A DNA stretch of 64,000 nucleotides from Planctomycetota bacterium (GTDB lineage: Bacteria > Planctomycetota > UBA1135 > GCA-002686595), in the NCBI GenBank assembly GCA_029259635.1, contig JAJDEU010000056.1:62001-126000 (forward strand), read 5' to 3'. The translations under genes and the position numbers were made by a program. The number at the start of each line of letters is the position of its first letter. The first letter of the stretch is position 1. Shown piece by piece: positions 17,644-24,311 of the stretch. The notes beneath the pieces were generated by a model. The model was not told the DNA's origin and searched no databases. It worked only from the letters and a program-made list of their open reading frames with translations.

Positions 17644-19995
17644 ATGTCTGCCCCCACCACCGAATACCCCGCGCTCGTCTTGCGCAGCCTCGTCCTGCTA
17701 CCGGGTCAGGTGCGCGAGGTCGAGGTGGTCCGAGCGGAAAACCTTTCCGCTCTCGCGGAGGTTCAAGGGGAACAGGACTGGATTGCCGCCATTCCCGCGC
17801 TTCGACCGCGGGGAAATAGCTCGTCCAAAAACCTTCTGAGCATGGCGGCCGTCTGCCGCGTTCTGCGGTCGCTGCACCTACCGGACGGGTCAATTCGAGT
17901 CACGCTGCAAGCGCTCCACCGCGCTCCGGTGGTTCACGTCGAACATGCCGGACCCGCGTTCTTCGTGCAGGTCGGCCCGCCTGTCTCGGAAACCAGAGAC
18001 CCGGAAGCCAACGAGCGCGCGAGGGCGCGCCTCTTAGACCTGCTCAGCGATGACGAGATGTTCGATCATGAGTCCGAGTTGCTCGCGCTCAACCGAGGCG
18101 ATCAGTGGCGCACGATCGAGGTCGTCGAGAGTTTTGTCGAGCTCGAGTACGAACAGAAGCTCGAGCTCTTGGTCGAGCCGAAGTTCGAGCAGCAGATCGA
18201 AGTGTTTGCGCGCGCGATCGAGCGCGAGAATCGGATCAATGGCATTCGAAGCGAGGAGGCCGCCTCAAGTCTCGCAGCGAATCGCGCAAAGCGCGGCGAC
18301 GCTGACCCGCACGAGCTCGAGGTGCTCGAGTTTGAAGAGCTGATTTCGAGTACGGCGCTCTCCGAGAGTGCGCGGCAGGAAGCGCTGCACGAGCTCTCCC
18401 AGTTTTCGAGGTGCAAGCCTTCCTCGCACGAGGCCGCAGCGCTGCGAAACTTTCTCCACTGGATGCTCGAGTTGCCTTGGGATTTCGAGACGAGCGCCCC
18501 AGCGGTCGCCTTCGAAGCCGTCGAAGAGGTTCTCGAAAAGAGCCACGCCGGCTTGCGCGATGTTAAAAATCGCGTGGTCGAACACTTGGCTGTGCGCCTG
18601 CTCGCCCGGCGCGCACACGGCTCGGTCTTGTGCTTCCTCGGTCCGCCCGGAACGGGTAAATCGAGCATGGGGCGCACTGTCGCCGAAGCCCTAGGTCGCT
18701 CCTTCGTGCAGATCCCCGGCGGAACCGTTACCGAGGAGGAGCAGCTGCGCGGAGCGCCCTGTCGCCAAGAAGGCGCTTTGCCCGGTGCCATTCTACAGTC
18801 GCTCCATCGAGCGGGACGCAGCGACCCGGTGATCATGATTGACGAGATCGACAAGCTCGAGCTCGGCGGCTCGGGAACCTCCGGTGGCGCGCTGCTCGAC
18901 ATTCTGGATCCTGAGCAAAACGCGGAGTTCCTCGATCACTATCTAGGCGTACCCTACGACCTCTCGCGTTGCATTTTCATTGTGACGGCGAACGATCCCG
19001 ACGAAATCTCCGAAGCCGTTCTCGACCGGCTGGAGATCATCGAGTTCAGCGGCTTTACCGAGCTCGAAAAGCTCTCCATCGCTCGGAAGCATTTGATGCC
19101 GAAGGTTCGGAGTATGCACGGACTCGAGAGCTCCGAGTTCCAGATCACCTCCGGCGCGATGCGCGCGCTGGTGCGCAGCTATACCGAAGAGGCTGGGGTT
19201 CGCCACCTGCATCGCTTGCTCAACTCACTCGCACGCAAGGCAGCGGTTTCCGTTGTGCGGGGCGGCGAAGGGGTTCGCGTCAAGAAGAAGGACCTGTTCG
19301 AGATGCTCGGCCCCTCGGTCGTGGATGAAGAGCTACGTCCGCGCAGCCCCAGCATCGGGATCGCAACCGGTCTCGCGTGGACATCGGTAGGCGGCACGCT
19401 GCTCCCGGTGGAAGCGCTCGCCATGCCCGGCTCGGGACGAATGACCCTGACGGGCATGTTGGGAGATGTCATGCGCGAGTCCGTTCAGACGGCGATCTCG
19501 TTCGTGCGCACGCGGTTCAGTTCGCTCGGAATCGACCACGGCATCCTCGACACGATCGACCTACACCTGCACTTCCCCTCCGGTGCGACTCCGAAGGACG
19601 GTCCTTCAGCGGGGTTGGCCATCGCGGTCGCCTTGATCTCGCTGATCAGCCGAAATCCTGTGCGGCACGACATCGCCATGTCCGGCGAGGTTTCCCTGCA
19701 CGGCAATGTCCTGCCGGTGGGCGGACTCAAGGAAAAGCTACTCGCCGCCGTTCGCGCCGGAATCACCGAAGTCATCGTGCCGGAACGGAACCACGAAGAG
19801 GTGCTCCGGTTGGAACCGGAGGTTCGGGACAACCTGGTGATCCACTTGATCTCCCACGTTCACGATGCGTTCGAAATCGCACTCACGCGGCCTGTGAAGC
19901 GGATCGGAACTCCCACCGTTGGGCCTCGACAATCTGGACGGGCGCGTTCGGCAAAGTCCAAGCTGAGAAAGCGCAAGGGTCGGAAGAATCGATGA
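17644..19995 (+). CDS. lon: Lon-family ATP-dependent protease, divergent
   Basis: 783 residues. Order: Lon N-terminal substrate domain (about 8-190), helical linker, AAA+ domain with Walker A GPPGTGKS (333-340) and Walker B VIMIDEID (396-403), then the S16 protease domain with catalytic Ser655 in PKDGPSAG and Lys698 in GGLKEKLL, 43 residues apart as in E. coli Lon. Odd: the pore loop, normally HRRTY(V/I)GxMPG, reads APCRQEGALPG, so the aromatic residue that grips substrate is absent. The tail is Lys/Arg-rich. It degrades damaged or regulatory proteins in the cytoplasm, but substrate handling here may differ. It may be a second Lon paralogue. Confidence 0.93.
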   Translation: MSAPTTEYPALVLRSLVLLPGQVREVEVVRAENLSALAEVQGEQDWIAAIPALRPRGNSSSKNLLSMAAVCRVLRSLHLPDGSIRVTLQALHRAPVVHVEHAGPAFFVQVGPPVSETRDPEANERARARLLDLLSDDEMFDHESELLALNRGDQWRTIEVVESFVELEYEQKLELLVEPKFEQQIEVFARAIERENRINGIRSEEAASSLAANRAKRGDADPHELEVLEFEELISSTALSESARQEALHELSQFSRCKPSSHEAAALRNFLHWMLELPWDFETSAPAVAFEAVEEVLEKSHAGLRDVKNRVVEHLAVRLLARRAHGSVLCFLGPPGTGKSSMGRTVAEALGRSFVQIPGGTVTEEEQLRGAPCRQEGALPGAILQSLHRAGRSDPVIMIDEIDKLELGGSGTSGGALLDILDPEQNAEFLDHYLGVPYDLSRCIFIVTANDPDEISEAVLDRLEIIEFSGFTELEKLSIARKHLMPKVRSMHGLESSEFQITSGAMRALVRSYTEEAGVRHLHRLLNSLARKAAVSVVRGGEGVRVKKKDLFEMLGPSVVDEELRPRSPSIGIATGLAWTSVGGTLLPVEALAMPGSGRMTLTGMLGDVMRESVQTAISFVRTRFSSLGIDHGILDTIDLHLHFPSGATPKDGPSAGLAIAVALISLISRNPVRHDIAMSGEVSLHGNVLPVGGLKEKLLAAVRAGITEVIVPERNHEEVLRLEPEVRDNLVIHLISHVHDAFEIALTRPVKRIGTPTVGPRQSGRARSAKSKLRKRKGRKNR

Positions 19996-20098
19996 GACGA
20001 AGGGGAATTCCGGGCTTGCGAGTCCACCCCAAGGCGCCCAAGCTTGTAGTTGGAGTCGGAACCGAGCGATCGCTGCCCGTCCGACCCGCCACTCGATC

Positions 20099-21193
20099 AT
20101 GACCCTTCGACTGCCCATCTCCGCCCTCTGCCTTATCGCCGCTCTCGTGGCGTTGGCCCCCGATCTAGACGCGCAGCGCCGTGGTGGTCGAAAAGGCGGG
20201 CGCCGCGGCGGGAACAAGTCGGCTCGGCTCTTTCTTCCCAAGCCGCTGCCTCCGATTAAAGTCCTAAAGCCGAGCACTCTCCCGCCTTCGGCCAATCGCC
20301 CACAGACCAGCCTACTGCCGGACGCAAGTGCCCCGCCCGTCGACGGTGGCATTCCCGGTACCGACATATCGCTTGAGAAGGATCGCAGCGTCGTGTTTTG
20401 GACCGACCCTCGGGATCCCGAACTCGAGGAGTATTACTTCCAACTGTGCGACCACGACGAGAACAATTGGATCTCCTTTCGTGAGAGCGCCTACAGCTTG
20501 CGGCACTCACGCCAGGAGTTCGCCACCTACGACACGGATCGCGATGGACGAATTCAGCGAGAAGAGTTCGCCGCGCGGTACTCGCTCGTTGTCGACATCC
20601 ATGGCGGATTCGCTCCTCCGAAGGCCCGTATCGAAGACTACTTCAGCGCAGGCAACGCACTGTCGGGTGCCCTCGGTTCCGAGTTCGAGCCCACGGACGA
20701 ATCTCGCGTACTCGATCGATTCGACCTCAATGGAAGCGCCGCTATCGAGCTGGGCGAGCTCCCGCCCCTCATCGAATTCTGGCGCCTCACTGTTCACATC
20801 ACGCCACCACAAGTCCTTGAGGCCATCGACGAAGATTCGAGTTCGGCGCTTGAACTTGCAGAGATGAGCGCATTGATCGACGTGCTTAAGATCGCACAGA
20901 AGAAGTTCAATGGAGCCGTTCTATCGCTCGACGAACTTTCCGGACTCTCGCCCGAGATCGATCTCGAGCCGGAGGAGCGATCTTCCATTGCATCCATTGA
21001 TCGCAGCAAAGCACCGACCGTTCATTTCGATCGACTCGATCAGAACGGCGACCGCTTCATTGATACGGAAGACCTTCGATTGCTTCAGTCTCCCATGCAG
21101 CTCAGCGTTCGAACCAACGCTGTCATCGCCGCTATCGATGCTGACGGCGATGGGAAGGTTTCCGAAGCCGAATTCGCGGCGGCCTTCGAATAG
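20099..21193 (+). CDS. Exported EF-hand calcium-binding protein
   Basis: 364 residues with a signal peptide (cleavage near DAQ-RR, residue 26) and a basic Arg/Gly patch after it. EF-hand loops recur: 118-129 (DHDENNWISFRE), 145-156 (DTDRDGRIQREE), 209-220, 244-255 (degenerate), 314-325 (DQNGDRFIDTED) and 347-358 (DADGDGKVSEAE). It probably binds several Ca2+ outside the cytoplasm, as a structural or sensing protein. Planctomycetes encode many such proteins. It lies 103 bp after lon on the same strand. Confidence 0.85.
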   Translation: MTLRLPISALCLIAALVALAPDLDAQRRGGRKGGRRGGNKSARLFLPKPLPPIKVLKPSTLPPSANRPQTSLLPDASAPPVDGGIPGTDISLEKDRSVVFWTDPRDPELEEYYFQLCDHDENNWISFRESAYSLRHSRQEFATYDTDRDGRIQREEFAARYSLVVDIHGGFAPPKARIEDYFSAGNALSGALGSEFEPTDESRVLDRFDLNGSAAIELGELPPLIEFWRLTVHITPPQVLEAIDEDSSSALELAEMSALIDVLKIAQKKFNGAVLSLDELSGLSPEIDLEPEERSSIASIDRSKAPTVHFDRLDQNGDRFIDTEDLRLLQSPMQLSVRTNAVIAAIDADGDGKVSEAEFAAAFE

Positions 21194-21259
21194 AGCTCGA
21201 AGGCCTAGTTCACCGATCGATTCGCGCCGCTCCGTGATTCCCGCTGCCAAAAAAAGAAC

Positions 21260-21287
21260 GGTCGCTAATCCGTAGAGGAAAGCGACC
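21260..21287 (-). terminator. Minus-strand intrinsic terminator with T-run
   Basis: Read on the minus strand, GGTCGCT pairs with AGCGACC around a 14-base loop and is followed by GTTC and eight T. This is a textbook Rho-independent signal, but it is ~285 bp downstream of the M28 peptidase stop with another perfect hairpin in between. Confidence 0.65.
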
Positions 21288-21482
21288 GCCCAGGGGTCGA
21301 AGGTGAGAGGCGGAATCCGGCCAAGACCGCCGCTCTATCATTCGTCAACTTGAGACTATCCCTGCCGAAGCGTTTGGGATGGATCCGAGCCCTCGAATGA
21401 CATCTCCGATGCTCAGGAAGACGGAGCATCAAAACCAGAGGTTCCCTGTATTCCGGCAGGAGCGATAAAGATCCCATCCAAG

Positions 21483-21526
21483 AAAAGCGGCCTGAGAGTG
21501 CGCTTTCGCACTCTCAGGCCGCTTTT
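21483..21526. terminator. Bidirectional intrinsic terminator, 20-bp perfect stem
   Basis: AAAAGCGGCCTGAGAGTGCG and its exact complement flank a CTTT loop. The stem begins with four A and ends with four T, so it works as a Rho-independent terminator on both strands, between the EF-hand gene (plus) and the M28 peptidase gene (minus, stop 46 bp away). Confidence 0.85.
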
Positions 21527-21572
21527 ATTCCACTGTGGAGGTCGAGGCTCTACGCCTTGCAGTCAGATTCAG

Positions 21573-23216
21573 CTAGAAGGTCATCTCGCGATCCAGCCAT
21601 TCCGAGGCTCCTTCACACCAGTCCCGCCAAGCTTGAGCGATATCGGAACGCCCCTCAGCTTCGGCGACCTGAACGCGCAGGTCTTCCTCCATTTTGAGCG
21701 AAGCGCGGTATCGCGCGAGGTCCCCTTCTTGAGGGTCGGCCAGTGCGATAGCGGTGGAGACCAACGCGACCTGAGTTCTCCGAATTTCTTTCACGTCGAC
21801 CATGTCGAGTCGATCGAGACTCGTGTGATAGGCGAAGTCCGTGAAGTGCCAGAACAGCACGGCCGGAATACCGAGGTCGATAAACTCGTCGTGGTCGCTA
21901 CCGCCCTCCCAGGGATGGTCGGCCGATATCCAACCACCAGCAATCGCAGCAACATCGTTCATTGCGCAACGGGCGATCACAGCGAGCGCGTTGGGATTGA
22001 GGTCATCCTCGGTCACCTCGCCAGCTCCCCAAGGCGTGTGCTCATCCGGTGCAAGCGGGAGCAGCGCGCCCGGGTCCGGCCCGCGCTCGAGCAAGGCAAT
22101 GGCACCGGTCTCGGAGTGGGACTCTCCGGTCATATCCGAAGAGAACCCGGCAACCGGCCGTCGCTCGGTGTACTCCAACCAAACCCGCGTTTGCTTGAAC
22201 TCGTCGCCCCATAGGAAAACGATCGTTCGAGCCGGCCAGCGCATATCCTCGCTCCGCAGCAGCTTCGCTAAGGTGCAAGCCGATTCCGCCAGACCCGCCG
22301 CACCGGAGGCGTTGTCGCAAGCTCCGGGCTCTTGAACGTGACTCGCCATCGCGACGGCTTCTTGCTCACGCCCTCTTCCGATGATTCGCGCCATCAGAGT
22401 GCGCAAGGGTCGCGCCTGCAATCTCACCTTTGCGTCGAGAGCAAGCTCGACGCCGTTTCCAGCTTCAATCGCTTTCTTGATGAGCGCGAAGCTCGAGGTC
22501 GAGATTTGGGCCACGGGAGTTTCAGAGCCCGCCGGAACATTGGTGAATTGAATCGCTTCCAAGTGGCGCATCTTTCCAGACGGGTCCACGTTGAAACTCT
22601 GAAGGGAAGCGGAGATGACACCAATGGCACCGCGTTGAACGGCTCGCGCCATGACTTGGCGTAGAGGAGCATCCGTGACCAGGATCCCCCCCTCTTCCAA
22701 TTTCGCGATGTCGAGGACCGCAGGTCCTGTGATCGAGCAGCTCGGCGCGTTGATCGGCAGCATCACCCGATCCACATCCCCGGACTCACTGAAGGCATGC
22801 AGCGAAGTCGTCGAACCGCTCGCCGTCATGGAGAGTGATGCGGAGATTGGATTCCAAGAGGGAGCGCTCAACTCCTCGGTCAGGAACTCAAGCTCGAGCC
22901 CCTCGACTGTTCCGAACCCAGCCTCGCCAAGCTGCGAAGCGAATTGGTCCAAGACCGCCTCGTAGCCGTCGTTGGCCGGGGCCCGGTAGAACTGGTCGAT
23001 GAAGACGAGATTCTCCATCGTCGAGTCCAGGTCGAACGCGTCATGCAGCTTGCCGGCAACCCGCATAGGCCCGGTCTCATCCATCGCCACCATGGGGCCG
23101 CGATGCATCGAGCTTGGACGGCCGTTCGAGTGAACGTCCTTCGCAGGTACGTCCGTCGTCTCGCAGCCGACGGCCAAGAGCACGCAGCCCGTCAACATCC
23201 ACAATCGTGTCTTCAT
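21573..23216 (-). CDS. M28-family metallopeptidase lipoprotein
   Basis: 547 residues from the ATG at 23216, giving a lipoprotein signal (MKTRLWMLTGCVLLAVGC, Cys18). A PA-like inserted domain spans roughly 130-290. The M28 catalytic part shows ASHVQEPGACDNASGAAG (His and Asp ligands), FLWGDEF for the Glu ligand region and GGSDHDEFIDLGIPAVLF with the Asp/His ligands, plus YHTSLDRLDMV for the last His. It probably removes amino acids from peptides outside the cytoplasm. It is monocistronic: terminators follow it and a 234-bp gap separates it from mtnP. Confidence 0.9.
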   Translation of the reverse strand: MKTRLWMLTGCVLLAVGCETTDVPAKDVHSNGRPSSMHRGPMVAMDETGPMRVAGKLHDAFDLDSTMENLVFIDQFYRAPANDGYEAVLDQFASQLGEAGFGTVEGLELEFLTEELSAPSWNPISASLSMTASGSTTSLHAFSESGDVDRVMLPINAPSCSITGPAVLDIAKLEEGGILVTDAPLRQVMARAVQRGAIGVISASLQSFNVDPSGKMRHLEAIQFTNVPAGSETPVAQISTSSFALIKKAIEAGNGVELALDAKVRLQARPLRTLMARIIGRGREQEAVAMASHVQEPGACDNASGAAGLAESACTLAKLLRSEDMRWPARTIVFLWGDEFKQTRVWLEYTERRPVAGFSSDMTGESHSETGAIALLERGPDPGALLPLAPDEHTPWGAGEVTEDDLNPNALAVIARCAMNDVAAIAGGWISADHPWEGGSDHDEFIDLGIPAVLFWHFTDFAYHTSLDRLDMVDVKEIRRTQVALVSTAIALADPQEGDLARYRASLKMEEDLRVQVAEAEGRSDIAQAWRDWCEGASEWLDREMTF

Positions 23217-23415
23217 CCTCAACTTCGTGCTCCTGAGTAGTTTCTGGGCGCCCTGAACGCCCATATCCGAAGTGAATCTCCCTCTCGTTGGACTCTATCT
23301 TCGAAAAATTGGTCCGAGGCTTGTCCCTGCCGGATGACTCCCCCCAAAACGAATCCAATCGCTGGGTCTGAGGATGATTCCCCAGTGCCAGCGATGGACC
23401 TGTGGCAGATCGGAG

Positions 23416-23440
23416 AGAGCCGGAAGCTGTTCCTGGCTCT
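23416..23440 (-). terminator. Hairpin terminator after mtnP
   Basis: AGAGCCGGAA (23416-23425) pairs with TTCC-T-GGCTCT (23430-23440), ten base pairs with one bulged base and loop GCTG, 10 bp beyond the mtnP stop. It closes the hpt-rluA-truD-mtnP operon; no long T-run. Confidence 0.5.
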
Positions 23441-23450
23441 TTCCCGACCC

Positions 23451-24311
23451 TTACAGGTAATCCTGGATGAGTAACCCGAGTCGGTCCCGTGCTTCGGGCC
23501 CTATCTGATCGCGAGCGGTCATTATGGCGTGCTGGAGAGCCGTCTGGCAAGTACAGGACCGTTCTCCGCTCAAGCTGGGCACAACCGCCCGGACCACCGC
23601 CTTGGCGTTGTCCACATTCCGGTGCATGACCTCCAGAATGGCTTCGACGGTCACGTCGTCGTGAGCGTCGTGCCAGCAGTCGTAGTCCGTAGACATCGCG
23701 ATTGTGGCGTAGCAGAGCTCAGCCTCGCGGGCCAAGCGGGCTTCCTGCAAGTTGGTCATGCCGATCACATCTACACCCCAGTTGCGGTAGATCTTGGATT
23801 CGGCGCGCGTTGAGAACTGCGGACCTTCCATATTCAGGTAAGTACCGCCGTCGTGAATGGTGAGTCCGACCTCTCGACCGGCCTGCACGAGGAGGGGTCG
23901 CAGATGAGGACAAACCGGATCGGCAAACATCACGTGAGCGACGACGCCCTTCTCGAAAAAGGTGTCGGGGCGATGGCGAGTGCGGTCGAAAAATTGATCG
24001 ATCACGACGAAGTGTCCCGGCTCAATCTCTTCGCGCATCGATCCCACAGCTGAGACCGAGAGAATCTGCGTCACACCCAGTTGCTTCATTCCCCAGATGT
24101 TCGCGCGAAAGTTGATTTCCGTCGGACTGATGCGATGACCGCGACCGTGGCGCGGCAGAAACACCATCTCTGTTTCACCCAGAGTTCCCGTGATGTAGGC
24201 ATCACTCGGCTCACCGAAGGGAGTCGACAGCTTGACCTCGCGAACGTCTGTGAGATCTTCCATCTCGTAGAGCCCCGAGCCTCCCATCACGCCGACGATC
24301 TCGACAGCCAT
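23451..24311 (-). CDS. mtnP: S-methyl-5'-thioadenosine phosphorylase
   Basis: 286 residues, full length for the PNP/MTAP family. Motifs: GVMGGSGLYEMEDL near the start, FLPRHGRGHRISPTEINFRAN, SVSAVGSMREEI, NMEGPQFSTRAES and IGMTNLQEARLAREAELCYATIAMSTDYDCWH. It phosphorolyses methylthioadenosine to adenine and methylthioribose-1-phosphate in the methionine salvage pathway. It is the last gene of a four-gene minus-strand operon; its ATG overlaps the truD stop by one base (TAATG). The 5' operon partner hpt also salvages purines, so the grouping makes metabolic sense. Confidence 0.92.
   Translation of the reverse strand: MAVEIVGVMGGSGLYEMEDLTDVREVKLSTPFGEPSDAYITGTLGETEMVFLPRHGRGHRISPTEINFRANIWGMKQLGVTQILSVSAVGSMREEIEPGHFVVIDQFFDRTRHRPDTFFEKGVVAHVMFADPVCPHLRPLLVQAGREVGLTIHDGGTYLNMEGPQFSTRAESKIYRNWGVDVIGMTNLQEARLAREAELCYATIAMSTDYDCWHDAHDDVTVEAILEVMHRNVDNAKAVVRAVVPSLSGERSCTCQTALQHAIMTARDQIGPEARDRLGLLIQDYL

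Larger units (their letters stand above)
21194..21572. other. Intergenic region with two terminators and a possible short RNA
   Basis: The region lies between convergent genes. It holds a 20-bp perfect hairpin at 21483-21526 and, on the minus strand, an intrinsic terminator at 21260-21287 followed by a T-run. The ~190 bases between them have no convincing protein frame. A short minus-strand RNA ending at the T-run is possible. Confidence 0.45.
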
